DNA of 64,000 bases, taken from the NCBI GenBank assembly GCA_002221725.1, contig NJFT01000038.1, positions 1-64,000 of the forward strand, written 5' to 3'. The DNA comes from Scedosporium boydii. Lineage: Eukaryota > Ascomycota > Sordariomycetes > Microascales > Microascaceae. The notes beneath the pieces are model-generated. The model was not told the DNA's origin and searched no databases. It saw nothing but the letters and a program-made list of their open reading frames with translations. Positions 25,794 through 37,100 of the stretch are shown piece by piece. Both the position numbers and the translations under genes were made by a program. Each line of letters opens with the position of its first letter. The first letter of the stretch is position 1.

Positions 25794-26870
25794 ATGGCGA
25801 CCTTTGATTATCGAAAATTCGAGCACGTATTCTATAACGTGAAGCCGTTTCCCAGCCGCGAATTCTTCCAAGAGACCGAAGCTGTCCGCCGCAAGTTCGA
25901 CGGCGCCCTCTTCATCGATCGTGTGCTGAAAGCTCTGGGTGTAGGGAAAGGTGAGAGCTTCCTCACGACCCAAAACAGCTATCAACGAAGCCAAATTATG
26001 CGGGTCAAATGCTAATACGTTTAATGTGCAACTTCTGCAGCTAAGATATACCCCGCCAAGACTGAACATGCCCTCCGAACACTTCACCAGCAGGTCTGCG
26101 AGGCCAACATCACGATGCACCACCGTCTCTCGATCTTCTACTACGTCCTCCTCGATTTTGAATACGCCAACAAGCGGGCCGCCTTTACCGAGGACTTTGC
26201 CACCCTTAGCGGTGTGCCCAAGAAGTACCAAATCTTCATGAGGGGTCTATGGCTCCTTGACAGGCACGAATTCAAGGTATAGTCTCCTAGGAACTCTCTT
26301 AAGAAATGAAAAGCTTCTTCCTGACGCTCACGTTTTCTCCCCGTTCAGAGCGCGCTCGAATACATTGCCCATCCCTCTCTCATGCCCGACTTCGCCGACG
26401 ACATCATCACAACCTTCATCCGCCACGCCGAAGACGACACCCTCGCCCTCGCCTACTTCCACACGGTGCAACCCGTCCTCAAAACCCCCCAGGCCCTCGA
26501 GCTCCTCTTCTCCGCCATGGCGGACGCGAGCATCTCCCAGGCGCTGCACTACTCGAGGACGTATCCCGAGCACACGCGCCAGCTTCTCTTCCAGCGCCTC
26601 GTTGGGTCGGTATTGGATTCGGGTACGGGCGAGGAGGCGGGTGAGAGGGGCGTCGAGCTGATTAGTTTGCCACTGGATGCTGATGAGGAGAGGTGGTTTG
26701 AGGAGTGTCTTACAACGGAATTTGCTAAGCATAAGAAGGCTAAGGATACGCTGGTTATGAGGAGGATAGTTACGGGGAAGTTGGACGAGGCTGTGGCGCA
26801 GAGGGGACTGGGCAGCCAGTGGGGGACTATCATTGAGTCGATGAAGCAGGGTTTGGGTAATAGGGTTTAA
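25794..26870 (+). CDS. ELYS-like nuclear pore protein
   Basis: Exons 25794-25950, 26041-26276 and 26349-26870 join in phase to 304 residues. The whole length matches the helical ELYS-like domain of fungal nucleoporins (ElyS of Aspergillus, Ely5 of fission yeast), which associate with the outer Y-complex. Visible hallmarks are the N-terminal FDYRKFEHVF, the segment HHRLSIFYYVLLDFEY near residues 75-90, GVPKKYQIFMRGLWLLDRHEF near 110-130, and the ALEYIAHPSLMPDF stretch at the start of exon 3. The vertebrate beta propeller and AT-hook are absent, as expected for the short fungal type. It is divergent from SMC4. Confidence 0.88.
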
Positions 26871-27235
26871 ATGTGGTCAAAGGTATGATTGATACTCGTC
26901 TGTCTATGGACCTGAATGAGCGTTAGTTTTATTATGGAGTAAGGGAGTTGGGGATACCCATTTTCAATTTGTCTAAGATCTTCACTGAGGGACTACATCA
27001 CAGTTATCTTTTTAACCCGGCCTACAAAGCACAGGGCACTTGGATGCTAGAGATGAATGAAAAGTCGCCTTCAATTTAAGGTTGAGGCCTGCTTAAAAAC
27101 AAAGGTGATGACAACTTATATCCACCCTTTTCATAATGATCCTTTGAACAAGAAAAGAAATCTCCTCAATACCACGAATTCATTCATCCATCCATCCATC
27201 CACGAAAAGAGAAAATCAATCATCCATGTGTCAAA
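26871..27235. other. Convergent 3' regions, no gene seen
   Basis: AT-rich, with a short (CATC)n repeat at 27183-27202. No open frame of protein character. Confidence 0.4.
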
Positions 27236-28297
27236 TCAAGCAGCCATTATACCTGCGACAACGACAAAGAGGCCCACGAAGAGGCCAATTGGGGATCCAA
27301 CGCGAGCGGAGGCAGACTCATCACCCTCATCAGACTTTCCCACACCCTCACTATCCTGATCCTTACTGTCGGATTGCTTAGAAGGACGAGTACGGGACGC
27401 GGTGCTAGTGCTAGTGCTAGTGCCGTTGCGGTTGCTTCCCAAAGATGGGACGACCGAGACAGCGGGGACATGGGACGAATGATCAACGGGAGCATTCGAA
27501 ACGCTGGGGACGGCCGGGACATCGGGGACAATCGACGCCGCGTCATCAGGGTAGCTCTCGAGAGAAGTGGGAGCGGCCTCGGCGGCACTGCTTCCGGGGA
27601 GAGAACCGACCGGGATGATGGGAATGACAGCTTCCGAAGAAGAGGGCACAGGATCTATGGTAGAGGTGGAGGTAACAGTGACGGTGACCACGGAGGGAGT
27701 TCCGTAAACGGGAGTGCCCTGAGCAGGAGGATCAGAAGTGGTGGTGACAGGGAGATTCCACTCGTCAAGGTCGGTGGGCCAGATGCTGTAGACACCATCC
27801 TGGCCATCTCCATTTTCGTCCTGGACACCAGGCTACGCGAGGTCAACAATTTGCTTTTCGAACGGACAGAAGTGTCGAGACGTGGGCAATAAAGTTACTT
27901 ACCAGAAAAGGGGGTCCAATATGGAAAGGAAGGCCTGAGGCTGGGGCGTCCTGCTGATTTCCATTGTCGTCCAGGACACCAGGCTACGTGAGGTCAACAA
28001 CTTGCTTTCGAACTGGTAAATGTATCGAGACGTGGAATGAGAAACTTTCTTACCAAGAAGGGAGCTCCAACGGGGAAAGGAATGGCCTCGAGCTACGGCA
28101 AGACGGGTCAGTGAGGACAGTTCCCTACGAGCGTGTTCTCGAGATGGGATGGTGTCACTTACGGGAACGGGAACGAAGGGAACAGGCGACCCAAGAATGG
28201 CGGGAGCCGTGACATCCGCGGGGCCATCCTCGGGGACATCGGCAGCCGAAACGATGAGAGGAACGCCGATGAAGGCGTAAGTGATGGGAGAATACAT
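27236..28297 (-). CDS. Putative GPI-anchored, Ser/Thr-rich cell-surface protein with duplicated exon
   Basis: Exons 28297-28163, 28092-28054, 27983-27903 and 27832-27236 join in phase to 283 residues. The N-terminus MYSPITYAFIGVPLIVSAADV reads as a signal peptide. The middle is Pro/Gly-rich, followed by a Ser/Thr/Val-rich region (TVTVTSTSTIDPVPSSSEA) suited to O-glycosylation. The C-terminus ends in a hydrophobic stretch GLFVGLFVVVAGIMAA with small residues just before it, which fits a GPI-anchor signal. I do not recognise a known fold. Introns 2 and 3 are both exactly 70 bases and are similar in sequence, and exons 3 and 4 start alike (PGVLDDNGNQQD and PGVQDENGDGQD), so this part arose by a 151-base tandem duplication. 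Role in the cell wall is inferred. Confidence 0.75.
27809..28092 (-). repeat. 151-base tandem duplication containing one intron
   Basis: The two copies lie inside the GPI-type gene. Exon 2 end to exon 3 end, and exon 3 start to exon 4 start, are each 151 bases apart. Each copy contains the last codons of one exon (PFPVGAPFL or PFHIGPPFL), a 70-base intron, and the first codons of the next exon. The introns share blocks such as cacgtctcga, ttcgaaa and ttgttgacctc. Confidence 0.8.
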
Positions 28298-29256
28298 CTT
28301 GATATCGTCGAGAAGAATAATCGATGCTTTCTGGATGGAATATTGGAACAGATGAGGATGAGGGTACCGAGAGGGTTAGGGATGACGGGATGTAGAGAGG
28401 AGGATAGAAGAAGAAGATGGAGGCAAAACAAGAATGGGGATGTTTATATAGTTGCAGAATTTCTACTGGAGCAAGGAGCACGACAGAAGGAGCGTCTTGA
28501 AGAAGGAGCCTCTCGAAGCTGCAGTCGCGCCTTGGTGATTCAGCTTCATCTTGCTATCCCACGGAAGCAGCGAGAGCACGAAGCGTGGAACAGCCCCTTC
28601 CCTGACTTTTGGGGAAACGCCGGGGTGACTTGAATAGACCGAGACTTGAACTAAATTGAACTGTGCATAGAAGATGTTCAGCCACCTCGGAGACTGTATC
28701 TTCTACCATTTGATCCATTGTATCCTATCTTCGCTCATAATCCTGCCGACTGCCATCTCTACCCCGATCTGTGTCTGCTCGATCCATCTAGTCGTCCGTT
28801 CGTATCGATTAGTCGTTCGTATCAACTAGCTCCGAGTTTGAGTCCTTCAATGTTCGTATCAATATCCAGGGGGCTGGGTGTTGGCCAGACAGGACGAGAA
28901 CCTTTCCATGTGGACGGAGAACGTCGACATCTATTCACACTTCATCCATATCACAATACCAAGCCATGGGCCTTGAAGAGTGATAGTAATCGAATCCTTC
29001 ATGTCTCTATCCACCGAATATTAGAGTCATAGCACATTTCCTCGAGAACCACCTCCATCCAGGCCGAACCTTACTCAACATGAACCTTTTCGAGCCACAT
29101 GGCTCCCGACATTAAATGACAAGAAGACAAGAAGTTAAATTTGTACAAACGAAAGTTCAATCAGAAATGTAAAAGAAAGCCAGATCCAGCCGCAACTTGA
29201 ATTTCCTTTTGATAATCTTTCCCAACCTCCTCCGGGTGTCGTGCTATCCTAGGTTC
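28298..29256. other. Intergenic, promoter of GPI-type gene and 3' region of next gene
   Basis: A short element, cgttcgtatc, occurs three times near 28798-28860 (once as tgttcgtatc). No open frame of protein character is visible. Confidence 0.4.
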
Positions 29257-30347
29257 CTAGGGACTCCACGGCTCGTCCGCAGGAACCTCTGGCTTCACCT
29301 CGCCTTCCTTGGGCTCTTCAATTTCTACTTCACCCTCGGCAGGTTCTTCTACTTCAACCTCTCCTTCAGCAGGCTCCTCAGGCTCCACTTCGCCTTCCTT
29401 GGGCTCTTCGACCACAATCTCTCCCTCGGCAGGCTCTTCAATCTCAACATCTCCCTCAATAGGCTCCCCAATCTCGATCCCCTCAGTAGGCTCCTCCTTG
29501 ACGGGCGGATCAACAGGTGCAGTAGGCTCGACAGGCTCCTCCTCGACAGGAGTCTCCTCAACAGGCGCGGGCTTAAAATCCACGTCGGGGACGTCCCCAT
29601 TGCACGGAACCCACTCAAACTCAACCTCTTCCCTAACAGGCCACTCCTCGGATCCGAGGAAGAGACCGACGGCGTTCTCTTCAGAGGCAGAAAGGCGTGC
29701 TCTCATCCGTATTGTGAGTGGTCCTAGGGCACCATCGTCTCGGACGCAGCGGCTGACGAAGGGAGTTTCCTTGAAGTCTTCCTCGAAGGTGACGCGTTGG
29801 AGAATGGCGGTTTCGTTCTGGATGGGGTAGTCGATTTGCTTTGTGACCTGTGAATCATTGTCGAGAAATTAGGCACTTATTCTCTACTTTTATTTCATTT
29901 TCTTCTTCTCTCCTTTCTCTTTTTCCTTCCCACTTTTCCTTCAAGACTCTGGTCTCAACTTACAGCAGGATCCGTCTCCCAAAACATCGTAGCAAACAAG
30001 GACAACGCAACTTTAGGCGTAGCATAAAACGTCCCCTCCCCCGAAACCTTCTTCGCCGAAAGCGCGAACCCGGGAACGCCACCCACGAACGTCAGATGGG
30101 TAGCGCAGTTGACGAAGCGGTTGAGGGGATCGTCGGGCCCGCCGACCATGGCGTTGAACTCGGCGAAGGAGACCTTGATGCGGTTTCCCTCGAGGTCGAC
30201 GTGGTTGAGGGAGTCGTTGAAGCAGCTGGTGCCGGAGAAGACGACGTCTTGGATGAAGGGCGCGGCGGGTGCTGCGGGGGAAGCGATGGCGGCTGTGGCC
30301 ATTGTGGTGAGGGTTGATGTGAGGAGGGCTTTGGTTAGGATGCCCAT
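29257..30347 (-). CDS. Secreted DUF4360-like protein with acidic repeat tail
   Basis: Exons 30347-29964 and 29847-29257 join in phase to 324 residues. The first ATG gives MGILTKALLTSTLTTMATA, a typical signal peptide; upstream in-frame codons have no ATG. Residues about 30-200 resemble the fungal DUF4360 secreted family: a first strand IQDVVFSGTSC, then KVSFAEFNAMVGGPDD, NCATHLTF and a second pair of Cys (SRCVRD, VPCNGD). The function of that family is not known. From about residue 215 the protein changes to a low-complexity acidic tail made of imperfect repeats of about 10 residues, such as GEVEVEEPAE and GEVEIEEPKE, ending PADEPWSP. The tail is unlike the folded half and looks like a young expansion; it may bind cations or wall polymers, which is inferred. 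Confidence 0.8.
29270..29490 (-). repeat. Minisatellite coding for acidic Glu/Pro repeats
   Basis: Imperfect copies of a unit of about 30 bases (plus strand ggctcttcaa tctcaacatc type) code for the repeat GEVEhEEPxE of the protein above, where h is hydrophobic. Copies differ by point changes and keep the frame. Confidence 0.65.
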
Positions 30348-32744
30348 TTTCACGTTTCTTCAAGGACTGAGCTGTGTGGGCGTGATTGACGGAGGGAGAG
30401 AGCAAGGTTTGCTCCGATGTAAGTGTCGGAGTGGGTATCAATGAGAAAGAAGAGAAGAAAAAAACGCGGAACAAGATCAAAAGCTATCGTTCGAAAGGAA
30501 TAACCAGATTCAATCTATTATATGTAAATAAAACATAAGTCTTCCTGTCATTTCGTAGCTTTCACACAACGATCGAATCCAGCATCGTGAGCAAGGGCTG
30601 GGCGAGGAGGCGGGAACGCGGGAGGCGGCGAGAGAGCTTTACACTTTATACATCGATTGAATCAATTATATACAATCACCCGCCAAATCCCATATATCCC
30701 GCGATGCTGAATGACCTGGAGAGAGATCGACCGACCCGCCGCGTTGCCAAACTTGGGAAGACCAGTTCACAAAGGAACAAGCCGTTTAGATTGGGAGAAT
30801 CCTGATTTAGGAACAAGAAATTGGAGAATATAATCGAGGTCTCCTCGTCCGGACTCTTTGATCCACCGTTCACCTCACACACACCCCTGTGACATCTGAT
30901 GCGGCCGTAGCCCAAAGGTGGTGACAAGCAGAAGAGGTGCCTCTCTGGAAGCTCCCTCAGTCAGTCTACCCGGGAAGAAGAAAGGGGAAAACGGAACTTG
31001 TGAGACCACACGTCCTGGAGTGGTCAACCGCATAGGCTGTATATTGCGCCGCAGTCACAAACGTCGGCTCCCTCGCCACCCCAACCATTAGAATTCTGGA
31101 ATCTTCAAGTAACGTAGCCAGTTGAGCTATTCAACTATTCGATGAGGCGGCGTATTGCTCGGGGTGTTATCATCAAACCTAGATGTTAGGAGCTCCGTCT
31201 TGGTCTACAGCAGTTCACTCAAGGGACAAGTTGATCGGTGGAAGGAGCCTGATGAAGGCTTTAGGACGAATATCTAACATGGAAAGGCAATCCATCTAAT
31301 TCTCAATCTACCCATTGAAAATGGCCAAGATAGATCCCATGGCTAGACTGGATTGACTCTCATGCCCTTTCATTCCCATTCGAAATTACAATCAGGAGTA
31401 CTTCTCGTCTACACAAAATACCCCATATCCCAAGGGTCCGAAAAGAAGAGAGAAAAAGAAAATGGAGATTTGATGCATATTCGTCCCCGAATGGGCAATT
31501 TGGAGCCGTGGCACGTTGACTGGTTCAGCGGATGCGGCTAATATCAAACGGTGGCAATGGCTGCATCGTACGCTCCCCTCCCCTCCCCCCCAAAATATAT
31601 AATACGACAGTTATTGGTTATAGCATATAGTATTCCTCATATGCCTCCCACTACGTCGAATGAAAATAGAGAGGCGAGGGGTATATTTGAACATGCATCA
31701 GCTCACGCAGTCCGGTGATCGTGGTGGAAACGGGAAACCATCTGGGCGATCCCGTCCGTCTTTGATGTGGCCAGGCAATTAATGTCTGTTCGTCTATGCC
31801 GTTGTATGTTTAGACGAATTGAGAAACTTGATCAATTATTCGTATACACTATAGGTCAGTTTGATGGGATGGCAAGAGTGAGAGAGAAATCCAGAGGCAT
31901 TCGAACCACAGCGGGAACCTGCAGGCTTTCTATTCAGCGGAGTTTGGGGTTGTTCTTCTCTCGAAGCGGACACTCAGCTCACTCGACAGTATTACAACGT
32001 GTGCCTTTGGTGGCCGGCCCGGGGTTGAGATATCTTCGATCAATAGTTGGAGGTGCTGGGGGTAGGATAAGGGGACTGGATACTGGAAGGTCTGAATTCA
32101 TACAAGTACGAAGCAGACTGCTCGGACCTATGCCATGGCCAGCCGGGCGAGTTCAACGGCAGAGATCCCGTTTGAGCCAGGCAGCCAGCCAACCTTTGCT
32201 TTTGCAATCCTGAAACCGTGGAGCGAATGCTACCCAACGACGCAACCATCGGCCAACCACTCTCGACGAGCCAAAGAGCTAAGAAGAAAAAAAAAATTAA
32301 GGAGAAAAGGGAATCAGGATGCCAAACCCACGGTCGTATGAAGAGATAACCGGCCTAACTCGGTTGAACAAAAATAGTTCCCTCCCTCCCAGGAACCCCT
32401 CACTTTCGACCCCGGAGTGAAGAGTTCTGGGGCGACAATAAACCCAAGAGGCGAAGCTGTGACACTGACGACAGGCTCTTCTCCCGCGTCGTCGTTGGCG
32501 ACTATGGGGGATGGGCTCTTGACCGGCCATGTCACTCTTTCTACCCTGGGCAGGTTTCCAGGGCTTGGGGTGTTGGCACCAAATAATCAAATAATCCAAC
32601 ATCAATCCGATGAGGCCAGAGCTGACAAACGAAATAGAATAACTATTCCTGTTAATTGCAACACTGCGACATCAATAACATTTATATGATGTTTTTCTCC
32701 TTTTCACAATAGTCTAGGACAGGTGGGTGTCACCAGCAGCAGCC
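30348..32744. other. 2.4 kb intergenic stretch at the edge of the accessory region
   Basis: Contains the promoter of the DUF4360-like gene. The longest plus-strand frame (31767-32213, 148 codons) has no recognisable features, and no intron-exon structure with protein character is evident. AT-rich and simple-sequence blocks occur at 31600-31650 and 32283-32297. Confidence 0.35.
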
Positions 32745-33722
32745 ATGTTCGCCCTCAGCCCACATCCTCCTCCAGCAATCTTAGACGGCTCTTTTACATC
32801 CTTTTTCCAACAAGTCCCACAAGACCTACGCCCAGGAAACCCAGACCGTCAATTCTGGAAAGCATGGCATTATAACTTGTCTCTCTACGGATTTTGCTGC
32901 ACAGAGCCCCAGCACAATAAGTGCTGGGGCTGGACGATCTTCCGCACCTCCTATGATGACGATAAACAGTTCGCTGAAGCTATCGCCACTATTCAAAGAC
33001 TAGCCTTAGTTCGCCTTGAGGATGAATACCGTGAAAGTCAGACGAGGGGGAAGCCAGATGATAATAATGTGAACGCCATGATAGAGAAACTCGATCAAGT
33101 ACCAGGCCACCCCCCAAATTCTTACAAGCATCTTCAGCAAGCTTGGAATGCGATGGTTAAGCCTGCACAAGATGCTCTACCTAAGGGAGAGCCACTTACA
33201 CCTGACTGGGTTATTACACATGAGTTGATACAGCGCTACCATAATATCATCCTCCAGGATAGCGAGGCCCTAGACGGAGCTAATGTATCAAAGGCTTGGG
33301 AGTATGCACACGCCCTGAACCTTGAGGATCGAGGTGTCCGTGGTGCACTCTTTATTTACCTCGATAAAGAATCGATCAACTACCTCGCACAAGCACCAAG
33401 CCAAGAAGAGCTAGCAGACATGGCCCCTATTGACCGGAGCAAGACTGCGTGGGAGTTCTGGGTTAAGGCTGTCTCAACTGCTTGTGAAGTATCAGAGGAT
33501 GGCGATGATACGGACCAGATGATGGAATATCCCTTGGGAAGGAGGCGGATAAGGCTATACGATCTTTTTGAGGCATTTATACACCTCTGCGAGGGGAGCT
33601 TAGATGAAATCGATGTTGAGGGACGGCGTTCTGTCGAGCATGGGCAGCGGGAATGGGAGTTCTGTACGAACCGCTGGGCAATTAATACGAGGGAACCCTG
33701 GTTGCAGGCGAAGGAGCTGTAA
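32745..33722 (+). CDS. Orphan fungal protein, 325 residues
   Basis: A single open frame; I chose the ATG at 32745 because the earlier in-frame start is GTG. The N-terminal part has an aromatic-rich block ending CWGWTIFRTSYDDDKQFAEAI (about residues 57-77). This resembles a motif seen at the start of many uncharacterised fungal proteins (a GWTIFRT-type block followed by an acidic helix). The rest is rich in acidic and aromatic residues (LYDLFEAFIHLCEGSLDEID near 275-295). No signal peptide or membrane span. Codon third positions are less GC-rich than in the housekeeping genes. A gtaaga sequence overlaps the stop codon, so a further exon cannot be excluded. Function unknown. Confidence 0.7.
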   Translation: MFALSPHPPPAILDGSFTSFFQQVPQDLRPGNPDRQFWKAWHYNLSLYGFCCTEPQHNKCWGWTIFRTSYDDDKQFAEAIATIQRLALVRLEDEYRESQTRGKPDDNNVNAMIEKLDQVPGHPPNSYKHLQQAWNAMVKPAQDALPKGEPLTPDWVITHELIQRYHNIILQDSEALDGANVSKAWEYAHALNLEDRGVRGALFIYLDKESINYLAQAPSQEELADMAPIDRSKTAWEFWVKAVSTACEVSEDGDDTDQMMEYPLGRRRIRLYDLFEAFIHLCEGSLDEIDVEGRRSVEHGQREWEFCTNRWAINTREPWLQAKEL

Positions 33723-34158
33723 GAGAGAGAGAGGTGGTTCAAATATACTAAGTGAATACGGGAACGAAGGGGCTTACTGATGGGGCACGCATCTCGGCCA
33801 GACCTCTTGAAACTAAAAGGTAATTTTAAGTTATCTAAAATAAATAGCTATGTGGTATATTGGGGTTGGCTAAGCTCAATGGACGGAGGCGCCAACTCTC
33901 TAACGCTGATAAACATCTATCCATCCGTGAACTCGAGGGCGAGGCCTGTTCGGTTGACCGCGGTGACGTCTCTGCGAGGATTGTTCAAAGTCCTGAGGCA
34001 TTTCTTAGTGAGGCTTGACTATTTGTACTTCGTCCCAAGAGATCTTCTCGCCACTAAGATACCATCATGCGAAATGTCAATGACCAAGTGCCCTGGAGGG
34101 GCTGTTGTTATTCAGTATCAAAAATACTGCTCGACAAGGATTCAGAGTCTAAGCCCGA
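33723..34158. other. Convergent 3' regions of orphan gene and STAND gene
   Basis: No open frame of protein character is clear. If the STAND gene has more 3' exons than modelled, they would lie here. Confidence 0.35.
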
Positions 34159-37100
34159 CTACTCCGCAAGACCTTCTGAAAATGAAAACGGGAACAACTC
34201 GCAAAACCGTTTCGCAGCTAGCGGTTCATCTCCTCAGCAACGAAGCTTCGCAGTGCAGAACGGGTTTTTGGGGGCGGCGATGGGGTGCCTACCTTCTACG
34301 TTCACGAACTGCACTTCAAGACCCCCGTTACCCTCACGACGCTTATGTGACTCGCTATAAACCTGGTCGAATATATGCAGAGTCATATCACCAATGGACA
34401 CCCTGTTAGATGACTGCCGTCGTACCCAACCCGGGGAGGTTGCCTGTTTGGTTACTGCAGATTAGTTGGTCGAGTGTTAGTGCGAAGCTCAATGTTAAAC
34501 GGCCTTGGAGAGCCTGATCTCGTCTCATGGCTCACCAAATGCAGTCCACACGGGCCGTTCCACTGGGTAATTCCGAAGGACAGCTAGTAATCGGAGTGCT
34601 TTTATACCGCGTTCTTCGAATACGACCAAGCCATACCGATGCTCGCCTTGGACATATTTTCTTGGTGCTACAATTAGCATTTCCATCTTAGTACTAGGAT
34701 ATTACCGCAAGACATACTCGGCGAAAAGTTGCTCTTCTCCTAAACTGAAGTGTTTTGGAATCCAGATCTTGTCGCTACTCCTTAAGGCCAAAATTGCGTG
34801 ATGTAAAATCACAAGTTCTGGAACCGCGATATTAATAGCTGCTCCACACGTCCCCTTGTTGGGCTTAGAATCTTAGATGGAAAGCGTTGACACACCTTCG
34901 TAAGTCTGCATAGTGAGCTTGGCAAGCTCCACGTCTGGACGGGCTACAAGATGCAATACTAGGCTGCTTTCTTCTCGTGCGGGGAGTATGGCATCGATCC
35001 GGACCCGGACGCGATCGTGGCTCGAAGCACTAGAGGAAACCTCGAGAAACTGAGATGAGGAAGTTGGATCTCGGATAACCTTGAAGACAAATTGGCCATT
35101 GGCGATAACCCTTTTAGAATCACCGAATCAGAAATTATTCAATGCGTGACAAAGGGTTCGATGTAATCAAAATAGCCACGTTTGAGCTAAGCCACGCCGT
35201 TGTTACCTACCTCTCGATGAGTGTCACGCAACGGGAGATATCTACAAGCGGACTTGGATCATAGTGAACGAAGTCAGGTCCACTCAGAAAGAGTCAGCCA
35301 ACTTTTCTAGACTAGAAAGGGCATAGGAAAGAACGTACCCCAAGTCCGCTAGCGGTGTTATCGGTGATAGAGGCGACGAGAAGAGTTGCCTGGTCCAATG
35401 TTCCTAGAATCAGCAGATTAACTTCGCGCTCATGGTCAAAGAGACATAGATCGAAAACCTACGTCAGCTTCTTCCAATATAGAAAGATTACAATCCAAAC
35501 AGTAGTGTGCATAGCCCTCTGGTGTAAAGCCCGGCGGGTAGTAGCATCGCAAGTGTTGCCATTGGTTGCAGGAGTAACAATAGACTGTGGCGCCGATATC
35601 CGACCGTGTCAATGGTAGTTTGCAGATGCAGTTGAATCTCGTAAGAATTCCATCGCCAGAGCTGGCATCGTCGTCGTCATCGTTGCCGTCGACTACGATG
35701 GCATTGTCAATCTGAACCCGAGGAGATTCTTGAGTCTGAACACTAGTAGATTCGCCAGCAGATTCGGAAATATCTGAAGGGGATCGACACTCGGCGGAGC
35801 CCGTCTCGCTTCTATCTCCTCCATAGCCGCACCCCTCCTCTGCCAATATGAATTTGATTGGTACCATTATCTCTTCGTAAGCGCCCGGGCTCTCCGCGAC
35901 GTGCTGTCGAATCTCTTTGCCCAAGTTCCATAGTTCCTGGTGCATATGTGGTTTGGGGTAGGGACTACACCTAAGCCAGCGACCTACCAGGCAAGAGAGA
36001 AAGTCCAACTTATCCTTGGCACTCTTGGAGACCGTGCGGAATGGATAGACGCGGGCACGAAACCCACGCACATCCAGTAACGCAACAAGCGGGAGGATTC
36101 GGAACGGGGGATCATCATCTCGCCTTTGGTTCTCCAGTTCTTTGACATTTGCCGTCAATCCCCTGCTCGGTAAGGCGGCATTGGTATGCTCCAAAAGATA
36201 AGCCAAACTCATGTCCAGCACAAAGAAGAGCCTCTCATCTTGCCGTAAGTCTTTTTCCTCCGCCGGAAGAGATATCATTTCGCGTTCTAGCGGGAGTGTA
36301 TCAAAATCGAGCCAGCCTCCAGTCTCCCCCACCCAGAATGTGACAGGCACCCTCTCACTTACATCGGGGAGATATCCTCGAAATACATCGAGGAGAGAGA
36401 GATATGGTTCCAGCGGGGGAAGACCGAAATATATCTCCCGAGCGACGAGAATGGAAGCCAAGGCGAAAGTCGTCGTGCGAAGCTGCACCTCTCCAGCCGG
36501 CTGGTCATCGAACCCTGCCAAACGGGAGACAGGACTAGCACCGAGTGAGAGAAGGGAGTGTACGATATTACCATTCTGGATGGCGTCTCTATACTTATCC
36601 GACCTGGGCTCGCAACCGGCGGCAGCTTTAAACAATGCCCTTAACACTTGGTTCGCAAGATGGCAGGAGGAAGGGTCTTGTGACTCTTGTCGTATCATTG
36701 ATATGGCGAAATCTTCGAACCCCTCGATCGCTACCACCAGTAGGAAGGGTAGTCTCTCGAGATGATCAAAGAGGTAGCCGGCCTCGTATAGCTCCCAAGC
36801 ATTGTGTAACGCCTCGTGAATTTGATCTTCGAGAGACGGCAACAAGGCGTATCCCAAAGTAGTTAAGAAGCCTCTCAGGCTGTGGGGTAAAAATCTGGAA
36901 CTGACGAGTTCTCCGTTGGCCAACCGGAGATAACGGGCTTCCGATGGCGATGGATCGAACGAGAGTATCTTTTGGCCCTCCTCAGAGTCCATAAGGAAGT
37001 CGTAAGCAGTCCGGTGAATGAAGGATACTTTGGAGTATATGTGGTACCGTACAATGTTAGAACATTCGCTCCGTGGAAAAGCTGCGCGCACTTCTAGAAG

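Noticed and set aside
35400..35460. Alternative splice after the PHD finger using gttttc as donor
   Set aside because: It gives a protein-like next exon (TLDQATLLVASITDN) but a weak donor, and the following exon is then out of phase. The canonical gtaggt donor keeps all later exons in phase.
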